Assembly: GCA_963931865.1 (NCBI GenBank)
Contig: OZ007518.1
Location: 4,278,955-4,342,954, forward strand
Direction: 5' to 3'
Source: Axinella damicornis
Lineage: Eukaryota; Porifera; Demospongiae; Axinellida; Axinellidae
Length of the DNA stretch: 64,000 bases
The notes beneath the pieces were generated by a model. It was not told the origin of the DNA. It searched no databases and saw nothing but the letters and a program-made list of their open reading frames with translations. Numbering within the stretch: the first letter of the stretch is position 1; every line of letters starts with the position of its first letter. A program made the position numbers and the translations under genes. This document shows, one piece after another, positions 35,557 through 46,145 of the stretch.

Positions 35557-38500
35557 GTAATGTTTCAATAATTTTCACAAAGCAGTATTAATACAATGCC
35601 ATCACATTAATTTACATTTTAAGTAGTGACAACATTTGACAATGTGGCAAGTACCTTCTACGCTAGAATACAGATGAACATACCATGTTTCTCTGTTGAT
35701 ACTTAGACCCATTCACCAAGTCGTCAAGTTCTGGAGCACCCGATTCTTTCTTGTCTCAAGGTAATGTTAATGTTTGGTTACTATAGTAACTGAAATTGTT
35801 CTTCCTGCCTGCCTATAAATGACTATATTTGACTGCAGCCTCTGAGTGGTCGATCTTGAGTCTATAGTGTCATTGCGGAGACATATGGCTTTCATTAAAA
35901 GCAACTGTCAACCTTAATCAGGCCCTTAAGTGACCATCCCAAAGATCAATAAATATTATCGTAGAAGTACCGTAACATCAACCGCCCACACTTGTCTTAG
36001 CAATGTACCCATAGCATTTAATAGGTTATAACACCACGCTGATTCAGTGTGTAGCAATGGCATTCCTATTGTGATCTGTGTTTATAGAATGTTACAAACT
36101 TCATTGACAGAATCAGACGGTGATGAGGCACAAAACAAATCTTTGCAAAGACCTCTTCAAACTAGGAAAAGGAAGAAAGGATCAAAAGATGCAGGTAATG
36201 CACTACAAACAAACCGAGATAATATCCATTTGGTTGCTATGGTTACATGACTAATCCTTCAAAAGCACAGTGGTCATTAAGTTTTACAATTACATCTAAT
36301 CCCTCTGAATTCACTTAGTCAACTTCTAAGCCCTTGTAGTTGTAGTTGTAGTTGCACTCCAGGTGCTCACCTGCCTGTCATATTTACCCAGAGTGCACAT
36401 GCATGAAGCATGCTTGAACAATCGGTTATGTCCAGTCTGTCGTCTGTCCATTGCCTGTCCGGCCTGTGAAAAAGATCAAAATTGTGAGATCTACAGGGTT
36501 AAATGATTGCCAATTCACACAGTAACCCAAATTAAAATAGTTGTCTGTGTACCTGATAGCGACCAAAGTGCTTTTGTTCTATGCATATCCAGCTCTGTCT
36601 TATTAAACGTTGGTAGCTAGGGTACGTCATTTTAATACAGTCAGCAACACGGGGCCACAGTTACCAAATTGCCAGACGCAATGCCACTTTAGTTGGTTGG
36701 TTGTTTCTCCCTTCAGGCAAAAAAGTACTCGGAGTGGCAATTTGGTACTTGCAGGGATTCTAGCCTTTTATGCCGTCAAAACCGCCTCCCTATCCCCCCC
36801 TAGGCCCTCTCGCTACCTCAATTTCAGCTCTGCGCATGGGCGCTGCACCACAGGCGTCTTCTTGGTGAACATGGGCGCCCGTAGCCCACTCGCTGCCTGT
36901 ACCTTCAAGTGATTCGACCCAGCCAAGTGTTTTCTGACATGATATACGCTCAGTGATGAGAGATCTGCCCCACGACTGCAGAGCTTCTTGGTAGGAGGAC
37001 GCGCTTCTTCCACGGCCTCGGATCGTCAACACGCTCGTCAACCTTCATTGCACGTGTCCATAATTCTTGCACCTCTGTATATCTTATTTCGTGGATCGTA
37101 TACCTCCGTATACTACGCATACGTCATTATGACGTCATGGTTGGTTGTTGGTTCACAGGTCAAGGCAAAAAGGGGGATTGTTCGGCAAAAAAGTGAACGG
37201 TGGCCCCGTGGTCAGCAACTAAAACATGGGCATACATGATCTAGTCTTGTGCACAGACCACACCCCACATGATCTAGTTCGTGCCCAGACCACAGCTTGC
37301 CCATACATGACGTGAGGAGTGTCCATGTCATGTGCTAGCCTCGTTGCCATAGGCCTATGACCTGGGAACGAGGCTAGTCATGAGCATGCAGTAACTGAGA
37401 GATGGTGTGCAGGGTAAGTGGATATACTCTTGTCCATGTTAGTATCATCCCAGGTCTACAGCTGCACTTATCAAATGCAAATGTCAACACTAGAGGTGTT
37501 CATAGAACACATACCCCGCGCTGAACGTCAGGCCAGGATGCATGCAGTGCAGCTACAATCGACGTGACATCTCTGCTAATGCGCATCGAACAGGGCTATC
37601 GCATATACTGTGTTCGTGTATGGCCATATCCAAGGTGTGGGAGTGACCGCTTACCGTATATACTATATTGTGAAGCTGGAGAGGTGGGGCCAAATGTTAC
37701 GAATAATAGGAAATAGCTGGAAAAAACAGCCGAAACAATAGCCATGATGTCTGTGAAGTACATAGATCGTGAGAAAGCACTGTTTCCTAGCTGTCATCTC
37801 GAAGCATGAAGTTTCCAAATGCACTGCGTGTCCTGTTCTTCAAGTCACGAAGAGGTGGAGCCAATGTTATGAATAGTTATGAAAAGTAGGAAATAGCCGA
37901 AATACAGCGAAATGGAGCGCCTTGACTTCAGTCAGGTACACATAGAGCAGTTTTTTGCTATTTGCTATTGTTTGACTCCATTTCGATGGTTTATGAGAGT
38001 AGATTTCAATTTTTTCCGCCTGACAGACGCCGGACAGACGGCGGACAGACGGACAAAACCGATTGCTTAACCCCGCTTCGCGCATGCGCGCGCGGGGTAA
38101 TAACATATCAGAGGAATTTTCTCCCAGCTAAAGTCATTGAACCCCCCCCCCCCCCACCACCCCCCCCCCCCCCCCCCCCCCCACCCCCCCCCCCCCCCCC
38201 CCAACTGAATCTTATTTGCTTATTTGTTCACATGATTATCAATGGCAGGTGAAGGAAGCAGACCACTTCCAATTCGACCACGAAGAAGCGTTGCTGGTAG
38301 CCTGCAGAGTGGCATTTCATCGGGAAGTGCAGCATCAAAGGGGACACTAGTAGCTACTAGTGTACCGGGTATGTTAACCAACCTGGATGTTTCTACTACA
38401 GCTCTTGTAAACCTAGCTCTTCGTAAGGTTGTGTTAATAATGTGCCAATGAAATCCTGCATGCTAAGCTGATGGTAACTGAATAGCGTACCGCATTTACT

Positions 38501-41310
38501 TAACCCTTTCCTGGAAAGGATTCCCAGAGGTATAGCCATTAATACCTCCGACCAATTAAGCCCATTACTTATCATAGATGGCCAAAAATCTACTAGTTGA
38601 CTCTTTACCAACCAATGACTGCGAAAGTCGTCATGAGCTCCCATAAACCCATAAGAATTTATATGAGGAACTTAATAGTAAGCGTCATACCTTAATACAG
38701 GGTCTTTGCTTCCTTACGCTATTTCAAAGAGTTAATCAAGTGTTCACTAAAAAAACTACAATCATGACTTATATACTAGATCCATGCATGGAAGGCTGCA
38801 TTTCATGAGAATCCTTTTAACAGAAATTCTGAATGGAAATATCTGCCAGTCAAAGGGTTGATAACCAAGGATCGACTAGCAACTTGATTGTATCCCATAA
38901 CTTTACAGCTCCACCCCCCACCATGGATAAAGTCTTTGAGACGGAAGATAATCCTAGAGAAGGTGAGTAGACACTTTTATGAAGTGATAGAACTGTACAG
39001 CATTCTAATCATGATTGGAGATTGACTATACATAGCTTGCTACACTTCAATGTTTTGTCGTGTTGCTTCTCTAGTCTCATAATTGTCATTAATTTTGCAC
39101 AGACACTCACTTGTTACCAGCTGAAGCACAGAGAACAGCAGTTACTGTACATGCTGCCAGCCATCTTCAAGATCACCGTCCTCCAGATGAACATGAAAGA
39201 GAAAGGGATAAAGGTAAAATTATCGTTGGACGAAAACTTTAATTTCCTATGTGTCCCACCACAGCATAACTTCTATCAGGTGCAGGATACAGCAAATTTC
39301 TTTTAATTAGGGAACAGGTTAAATATCTCTCAGAATCTCAAAAACAGTCAACATTATAAGCCTTTATGACAACTTACCATTCATCTTGTGTCACTTCTTG
39401 TCCCATTTCTTGCCTGTGAATATATATCGCTACACAGATACATGAATAGGTAATTAGTTCCAATAACCCCATGAATATGTACCCAATAATGTAATGAATA
39501 CCGGAGGTATTGTACCCAGATCACACAACATGCGACAACAGAATCTGATTAATTTTAACTACTGCACTCTGCATTAAATTCTGTACTGGGTCACATGTAT
39601 AGCTGCGGCATATCTATAATATTATGCAGATCCAGCAATTGAGCATTAATATGCATGGTGCATGACTTGCAGAATTGCAACTTGTCACGGGAGGGCGGCA
39701 AGGTGACCCATGCAACCTAGATTAAGGAACACGGGTTTATTTACAGTGATATATTGTACGTATACAGGCCCGTAGGCAGGATTCCAGGAGGGGGGTTGGT
39801 ACGGGCACTGGCGAAGGCAGTGAACAGAGGCGGTGCGTATATAGTGTCGATCTAATCAGCGCGAAGCGCAGAAATTTTTTTTCACGGCGTATTTCAGTGA
39901 CCTAGATGGGCTCTCGTAGCACCTTCACTGCTTCGCACTGCACTGCCACTGCTTCTGGTTTGCTTGCAATCCGTGACCGTCTCACCATAGATAATTGGTT
40001 GGTGTAAAAATCTATGGTCTCACTCACAGTGCATGTTCCATAACGATCACATGAGTATTCTCTGCCGCGATATGTGCTGGTGTGCACGCTGTAGAACTTG
40101 AACTCTGCTTTGTTCTGACGACGGTGATTTCTCTACGGCTAGTCGACTACTTACAAAGTAACGGTAGAGTTTTTGAAGCTAGATGCTGTATAATTTTATT
40201 TTTGTTTGTGTGAACCCCCCTCCCTACGGGCCTGCTGGTATATATGTATCGCAGGCACCAGTACTAACACACTATATTACTCCATGCATCCCATGCTCTG
40301 GAAAAGAGTAATGTACTTGTTTGAAAATGTTTTTTGAAGTTAGGTGTAAATTCTTTCATTCAGGAAGCAAATTAATCTGGTGTCAGCGGATCACAGCTGT
40401 GGTGGCACTGTTGACGCTAGTAGCTGCCATAACTGGACTCGTTTTAACCAGCAAAGTTGGTAATACCTACATTCCAAACCTGACTTCAGCTGTGTGCGGA
40501 GGTAGCACAGTGGTGGTAGACAATATCAACCAGTTCTACACCAAGTCACTGAGTGCCAGGGAAGATGTCAAACACGGGGACATTTCACAGGAAGTAGAGT
40601 TCATTATATCTGATATGGCATGCCGTAACTTGCCACTTCTCACGGACAATCTTGAACAAAATGGCACAGTGATGAAGAATATTACTGGGCTCTACCTTAT
40701 GCATGGCTCATACATCAGCTTTAGCATTTGCGCCACTGCTAACAGCACCTCTCCGCAACGTGGTGAACTTTACGTACTCAATGACCTCACTGAAGCTCGC
40801 TACTTCAATCCACAAATAGACAAAGCAAGCGCATGTTTCAGAAGCTTTCAAATCGGCTACAGCCAAGACAAGCAGCCGTGGAGATGCACAAATGCTAGTT
40901 GCCCTGTACACAGTGATGGCTACTACAGTCTGATATTGCTTGACCCTGACTACCCAGTGCAGTACAGCTACACATTAGATATTGTAAGGCAGTACATAGA
41001 TCTCTCCTCCGTGCACCCTAGTTGGAACTGCACAGTGAACGATGAAGACGATGAGCCTTGTTTCTTTGAGTATCATGACTGGGTTCTTAAGGAGAGCTGT
41101 CTTATTGCTAGGATTGGAGGCAACGAACCCACCACAGGGCTGAACTGTCAGAAACGCTTTGCGCATGTCGATGTAGATCGTGAACTTCAGGAAAGTGTCC
41201 TGATTGTGGGATATGTCCTGAGCGGTCTTACACTGCTTGTCTCCAGTGTAAGTTTAGTAGTTTGTGTTTTGAGACCAGCAAAAAAACTGATTGACACCAA
41301 AATTGTATGA
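34884..41310 (+). CDS. Tandem DED-like, two-pass membrane protein (7 exons)
   Basis: Exons: 34884-35556, 35707-35760, 36111-36194, 38249-38368, 38909-38962, 39103-39213, 40364-41310. Every junction is phase 1 with GT-AG ends, giving 681 codons including the stop. Residues about 8-95 and 118-205 resemble two death-effector domains (VDKQIDKEALECLKLAL; MFILLLQQRKITPDDQALL). Residues 225-365 are a charged, Ser-rich linker with RKRKKGSK. TM1 is at about 375-393 (ITAVVALLTLVAAITGLVL). An ectodomain of about 250 residues follows, with cysteines and several N-glycosylation sites. TM2 is at about 644-668, and the tail is short. Inferred: a surface sensor or scaffold coupling an ectodomain to DED assembly (FADD/caspase-8-type). 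An aatag acceptor just before the ATG suggests a 5' untranslated exon. Additional exons between 39213 and 40364 cannot be excluded. Confidence 0.7.
36195..38248. other. Intron 3 of the DED-TM gene with repeats
   Basis: Contains a TAGCCTCG mini-element at 37336-37376 (flanks gtcatgtgc / gtcatgagc). A GC-rich insert lies at about 36600-37215, with ggggccac / gtggcccc near its ends. A C-tract lies at about 38142-38202 (interrupted (C)n), only about 46 bp before the acceptor of exon 4. The minus-strand ORF at 36813-37013 is not supported as an exon. Confidence 0.6.
39765..40234. mobile_element. Foldback MITE in intron 6
   Basis: Ends caggcccgtaggcagg and cctacgggcctg, with ggaggggggtt / aacccccctcc just inside. 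The CAGGCCCGTAG end is reminiscent of widespread hAT-like elements (inference). The ORF at 39902-40087 is probably not real. Confidence 0.65.
40364..41310 (+). CDS. Exon 7 of the DED-TM gene: TM1, ectodomain, TM2
   Basis: The acceptor ttcattcag precedes a phase-1 start reading GSKLIWCQRI. The longer ORF from 40321 begins with TTG, and its ATG at 40327 lies in the intron. The exon could serve as a stand-alone gene only if that ATG were used. Sites NLT, NGT, NIT, NST, NAS and NCT are potential N-glycans. It is the intact paralogue of the pseudogene at 8484-9790. Confidence 0.75.
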
Positions 41311-41337
41311 AAGGTAGCTAGACACAAAGTTGTACAC

Positions 41338-41343
41338 AATAAA
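41338..41343 (+). promoter_or_regulatory. Polyadenylation signal AATAAA
   Basis: Perfect hexamer 28 bases after the stop of the DED-TM gene, consistent with its last exon. Confidence 0.7.
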
Positions 41344-41498
41344 TATTACGATTGTACCTATATATAATAGTGATGACAGTTCTATAATACAGCTGCAGTA
41401 ATATTAGCTATACATGTCATGTACAGCATAATGTTATGTTCGGTGTACCATTTCTATGTTGGTGGCCTATATATATATAGCTGCGCATGGACTCATTA

Positions 41499-41908
41499 GC
41501 TTATTATTGCATTATGACACTGCTTAGTTGGACCCCCCATACTGTAATACTAATTAACACAGTGGTAGGGATCGACGGGACTCCCTGCTTAATTTGGTTG
41601 CATGCTTATTATTACATTATGACACTGCTTAGTTGGACCCCCCATACTGTAATACTAATTAACGCAGTGGTAGGGATTGACGGGACTCCCTGCTTAATTT
41701 GGTTGCATGCTTATTATTACATTATGACACTGCTTAGTTGGACCCCCCATTAACGCAGTGGTAGGGATCGACGGGACTCCCTGCTTAATTTGGTTGCATG
41801 CTTATTATTACATTATGACACTGCTTAGTTGGACCCCCCCATACTGTAATACTAATTAACGCAGCGGTAGGGATCGACGGGACTCCCTGCTTAATTTGGT
41901 TGCATGCT
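41499..41908. repeat. 105-bp tandem repeat, 4 copies
   Basis: The unit includes ttattattacattatgacac, ttagttggaccccccatact and gggatcgacgggactccctg. The third copy lacks about 18 bases. It sits between the convergent DED-TM and HicA-like genes. Confidence 0.9.
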
Positions 41909-42112
41909 GCCATAATTATATATAGTAGCTACCAAGGTGGTAACGAAACTCTAAGAGGTCATTACAGTTGCATGTAATAATTATACTGGTGATCTCAGCG
42001 TATGATTGTTTGTTTGAATTGGCAAATAATTACTATTAATTTTGTATACATGCAGTAAATCCTCTGATAGCAGACCCTATATAGCTCCAAGATAGGATGG
42101 ACACAGTTGAGC

Positions 42113-42440
42113 CGGCCTCCCCACTGTCAGCAAGAGGCTCTACCTTGAGTTCAATCTTTCGTCTTCACTTGGGCTTTAAGAGAGCTGGATTTGGGAGGTT
42201 CAAAAATGAAGATACTTGTGCCAGTAGATCCTGGGAGGTATTCGCCATATGACAGCCATATCGGAGATGAGGATATCTCTTGTGTGATATATAGCATTGT
42301 GAAGGGAGTTCCATGGCTGCCGGGATTTGTGACGAGAGACTTGTTGCTTGTACGAGTCAAGAGGGAAGCACTGATCTGTGTAGGCTTCGGTTTAATTTTT
42401 CCACTCCTTGTTTCAGAGCTTTGGGTTCCACTGGCCATTC
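42113..42440 (-). pseudogene. Decayed duplicate of MAX-homologue exon 8
   Basis: The minus-strand reading retains [17 protein letters not shown] and a nucleotide match to 47150-47440 (for example ggatttgggaggttcaaaaa). Indels break the frame. It lies just 3' of the HicA-like gene, in the same orientation as the MAX homologue. Confidence 0.8.
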
Positions 42441-42661
42441 CCGACTATATACGTATACATTTACAAAGGTTTTTTTTTTTTTTGGTAAACAGCCACTTTT
42501 GTGCAAGTTTGTCTAATGAATGTAACTTGATTATTAGATAGTTTGTGACACTGTTATCATTGATGGCTTTACGTAACTATATTGTGAACATGAACATAAG
42601 TGTAATTACGATAGTTTGTGAAAGTAGTATGACGGCTGTATACATGTAGGTATACGGATCT

Positions 42662-43831
42662 TCAGTTTGGAAACCATAAGTACTTGATGTGATCAGCGGT
42701 CTTGCCTCGAGCCAGTCCGAATGCTTGCTTCACGATACCTTCAAGGGTATGAGGGGTATTGCCAGCAACGGTCAGCTCCTCAGCTACACTGAAGTAAGCG
42801 ACACTACCTTGTCCCATTTCCTTGAGGAAGTCTCTAAACTTTTCTTCTTTTTCAAACTTGTAGATTCTGTGACTTCCTTTTGCATTCCTGTTAAATTTGT
42901 AGCCAATGTGTTCAAGGAAAGATTTAAGCTCTTTGATAGTAGTTGGCATAGAAACACTACTATCTTTTTTATCTTTCATCTTCTGCAGAATTTTATCAGC
43001 TGCTGTGAGCCATGCTTTCTCTTCTTCCTCAGTAACTGTTGGGTTTTTTTTACGTCCTCCTCCACCACCACCCCCAGGAGCAAGTGAGAGACGAGCAACA
43101 ATCAGTGTAGCATTCATTACACTGGACTTGGCCTCTCCCCCTCTTCTTGCAGCTCTTCCTCCACGTTTGACTAGGTCCCCCGTCCGTGATGGTCCACGCA
43201 GCCCCCCTTTCTTCGAATTCCGTGCTGCTTGTTTAATACCCTTTCCTAGTGAAGTACCAACGACACCCCCCGTGACACCATCCAGAACAATAGTACCAAG
43301 TGTATCAAACCACATCCATGGGTCATCAGGATTTTCTATAAGTCCTTTGACGTTAGCAATTGTTCCAGCTGGACGATACTCTCTGTGAACTGCAGAATCA
43401 ATGCCTGTCGTCATGCTATCCACGGCTGCACCACCAGCTATCCCACCAGCTACTGCACCAACTGGACCACCGACAAGAAATCCCCCCGCTCCTCCTCCAA
43501 TCACGCCAGCAGTACGTGAGGCAGCCTTCATAGCACAAGCCCCTCCAACACTGTCCCCAAAGGCATAATGGATCCCTCCTTTGACGTGGCCTACGACAGG
43601 AATCCCATCAGCTAAGTCGCTCATTCCCTCTCCAAACTGTCGCTGAGTTTCACGGGCTGCTTCAACGTCTCCTGTGGCAACTTCAACCAGAGATCGGACC
43701 TGAGATACTACAGGCAATTGGCGGGAGAAGTTCTCTTGGGTTAGACGGGCACCCTCTTCATCACCACCTATGACTTGCACTAGAGATTTAACTTGGGACA
43801 CAACTGGACAGACATCTAAAACGTTCCCCAT
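42662..43831 (-). CDS. Glycine-zipper protein with HicA-like RNase domain
   Basis: Single-exon ORF. The nominal start at 43849 is GTG; the ATG at 43831 (aagATGG) gives 389 residues. Residues 9-105 hold three copies of a roughly 35-residue repeat (PVVSQVKSLVQVIGGDEEGA; PVVSQVRSLVEVATGD; PVVGHVKGGIHYAFGD). 108-137 is a Gly/Ala/Val glycine zipper able to enter membranes. 240-262 is a low-complexity Gly linker. Residues 299-375 match the HicA mRNA-interferase pattern: ELKSFLEHIGYKF, then AKGSHRIYKF with the GSH catalytic-type histidine (His321), then LTVAG and TLEGIVKQAFGL as the final helix. HicA cleaves mRNA in bacterial toxin-antitoxin pairs. Here it is fused to an animal-type N-terminus, and no HicB-like partner is seen nearby. 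RNase activity is inference. The MGN N-terminus could be myristoylated. Confidence 0.7.
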   Translation of the reverse strand: MGNVLDVCPVVSQVKSLVQVIGGDEEGARLTQENFSRQLPVVSQVRSLVEVATGDVEAARETQRQFGEGMSDLADGIPVVGHVKGGIHYAFGDSVGGACAMKAASRTAGVIGGGAGGFLVGGPVGAVAGGIAGGAAVDSMTTGIDSAVHREYRPAGTIANVKGLIENPDDPWMWFDTLGTIVLDGVTGGVVGTSLGKGIKQAARNSKKGGLRGPSRTGDLVKRGGRAARRGGEAKSSVMNATLIVARLSLAPGGGGGGGRKKNPTVTEEEEKAWLTAADKILQKMKDKKDSSVSMPTTIKELKSFLEHIGYKFNRNAKGSHRIYKFEKEEKFRDFLKEMGQGSVAYFSVAEELTVAGNTPHTLEGIVKQAFGLARGKTADHIKYLWFPN

Positions 43832-43865
43832 CTTGATTGACTTTAGCACATAACAGTCATGCAGC

Positions 43866-43876
43866 TATTTATATAG
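43866..43876 (-). promoter_or_regulatory. TATA box of the HicA-like gene
   Basis: On the minus strand ctatataaata, 35 bp before the ATG at 43831. This leaves room for only a very short 5' leader. Confidence 0.6.
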
Positions 43877-43901
43877 ATTGGAGAGGCCAGTCACGTTGGT
43901 G

Positions 43902-43928
43902 GGGACTTTCCCTGGCCGGGGACTTTCC
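43902..43928 (-). promoter_or_regulatory. Two perfect NF-kB (Rel) sites
   Basis: GGGACTTTCC occurs twice, at 43902-43911 and 43919-43928, 17 bp apart. It matches the kB consensus GGGRNNYYCC exactly. The pair lies 25 bp upstream of the TATA box of the HicA-like gene, so Rel/NF-kB control is the natural inference. Confidence 0.7.
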
Positions 43929-44261
43929 CAGGGAAATCTTTATTGACAGCTTCCAGCTGCATGCCGAAGTTCTGCGTGATTGGACCTTGTGGACCTCATT
44001 GTTTTGTCCCTGAGCTGAAGTTGCATTTGACACTGCATGCTATAATGTTGCCATAATTGTATACAAGTGTAAAAAACATACTTTTGTATGGAGATGTAGC
44101 TAGGGATAGCAGAACAGCAAAAAGTAAAGAAAACAAACAGCAAGCAGGGATGATGGCATAAAACAGTTCAGTATACAACCCCATCTTGCATATCTTTCCA
44201 CAGAATACAATTGTATAATGAGAAAAGTATGTAGCTAGGGTGTTTTTTGACAACAACAGCA

Positions 44262-44590
44262 ACAACAGGTATAGGAACATGGTGTATACCCTGCCATGTT
44301 GACAACAAAATTAGCAGCTATAATTATTAATAAACAGAAAAAGAGAAAAGTATACTGCATTATTGTCAGGTTCTATGCAGGCAGGTGTTTAATGCAAGCT
44401 TTGGAGAGAGAGAATAATCCACAGAAAAAGTTCTGGGATCATGCAGCTGGGATTCGTCAGCTAGCTGTTACAAGTCCATTCTATAATATTATGCTTCTTC
44501 GGATAAGGTTCCAAGTCGTTGTCAGCTGATGGGTGTTATGTTCCATCTCCAGACCAGAGGTAGACACAATGTCTCCACCTAGATGACGTT
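44262..44590 (-). pseudogene. Decayed duplicate of MAX-homologue exon 9 and its 3' flank
   Basis: Matches 45915-46150: aggaacatggtgtataccct, then gctagctgttacaagtccat (the region of the authentic stop codon), then ttccatctcca and gaggtag. Deletions remove most of the coding core. It sits upstream of the HicA-like promoter. Confidence 0.8.
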
Positions 44591-46014
44591 GTCACTGATG
44601 TATAACAACATGTCAGGAGACTGAGGAGAGCATACGACGTAACGTAACATGCACAGGAAACATTATCTACAGATACAGGAATGGACAGGCACCGAAACTA
44701 TCAGAGCTGCTCTGAAAGCCAGCAAGTGTGGTCTACGCACGAAGTAACACAATATTCAAAGTGGAGCAATTTTGATGATAGCAGTTCCCGTATACAGTCC
44801 CATATCTAGCTATAGGTAGTGCTTACCAAGATGTGAATGGTTGAAGACGTGTAGCTTTATACAAGGGATGATAATTAATGTTACTCCAGTATGGGTAAAT
44901 CAGAAGACTGTTTCGTAACTATAGTCTTGATTAATGGCTCCACGTTCAAAAATAAGCCCAACATTGTTGAGTACAAGTTATTGTAAGCGTGGCAGTTGGT
45001 CAAAGACTGACACACTCAAGAGGTTCACATGGCAAACTTTATCAGCATGTTTTGGGGAGAACAATTACGGAAGTCTGAGGCTTCTGATTAGTGCAGTGGG
45101 TGAAGGCTCTTGTTCAAGTTTAAAAGCAATCATCACTCCAAGTAGTACCCCACTTACAACTTCAACTATAAGCAAGCAGGAATGGAAAAGAGCTGAGTCT
45201 CCCATGGAAGTGGATGTTTAACATGGCACAAGTTGAATCTCTTCCAGTAACCATGCAGTATGCATGCAGCTCAGGCTACCAGCGCCTAGCAGAGACCCAT
45301 ATACTGGTTATATGGTGCTACTCAAGTACATGTAGTCCCATATGGTGCCTGCATAGTAGGGGGAACTCCCTGGGACATATAATTATACCCTAAAACTACA
45401 CCAAGCAGGAAGCCCTTGTAGTAGGGGGACTCCCTGGGACCTACCCTATGTGCAAGTCAATGGGGATGACCCATATTCTTATCACTTTGCCAAAATTAAG
45501 GGCTGAGAAGCAACACAGAGTTTGTCTAACCCACAAAATTTGCCCCCAGCAACTCAGGAGCTGCATGCTGATCGAAAACTCAAGTTGGCTTGTGAGACAA
45601 CAATACAGTGTCCTAGGCTAGCTCTTCACAGAACTATAAGACCAATTATTTGGGACCTTGGTGGAGAAGCCAATCTTGTGTCCCTATATATTTTGGGGTG
45701 TCCACTATTGGATCTCTCTACATGAAGAACAAAAACCACGTGCACAACATATTATCTTCAATGCGTCCTCTAGCTGTATACAGTATAGAATGCACCATGC
45801 ATGCAGGTCCCAGTAACTTTTATAAGACAATATTAATACTGATGGTGTAGCTATCAGCAACAATTTTATTCATCATTTTAGCCAAAAAAGGAAGCTAATA
45901 ATATGGAAAGGTATGAGGAACATGGTGTATACCCTGCCATGCTGACAACAACAACAACAGGTATAAACAGAAACAGAGAACAGTACACTGCGGACAACAA
46001 GTGCCAGCTAGCTG
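44591..46014. other. No gene recognised
   Basis: 3' flank of the MAX homologue. It shares a diverged segment (agtaggggg/atactccctggga with aagcaggaa) with 46240-46350, another trace of local duplication. The ORF at 44934-45221 has no recognisable domain. Confidence 0.45.
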
Positions 46015-46145
46015 TTACAAGTCCATTCTAGGCTTCTTTGGCAAAGTTTCTGAGTCAGTGTCTGTTGCTGGGCGTTTTGTTCCATCTCCAGGCTGCTGAG
46101 GAAAGGCTGGCTCATCGGGCTCAGAGGTAGCCAAAATGTCTCCAT
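46015..46145 (-). CDS. MAX: MAX homologue exon 9: C-terminal nuclear signal
   Basis: 131 nt, phase 1, ending [11 protein letters not shown] and a TAA stop at 46015-46017. The terminal basic motif resembles the KKLRMEAS end of vertebrate MAX. Confidence 0.85.

Noticed and set aside
36813..37013. Minus-strand ORF with RPPTKKL near its start, in intron 3 of the DED-TM gene
   Set aside because: No supported start or acceptor, and it lies in a GC-rich insert that looks transposon-borne.
40321..41310. Stand-alone membrane-protein gene beginning at 40321
   Set aside because: The first codon is TTG and a strong acceptor at 40361-40363 fits the upstream exon phase. The ATG at 40327 remains a minor alternative.
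43832..43849. Start of the HicA-like protein at 43849
   Set aside because: The codon is GTG; the ATG at 43831 has good context and suits the short leader after the TATA box.
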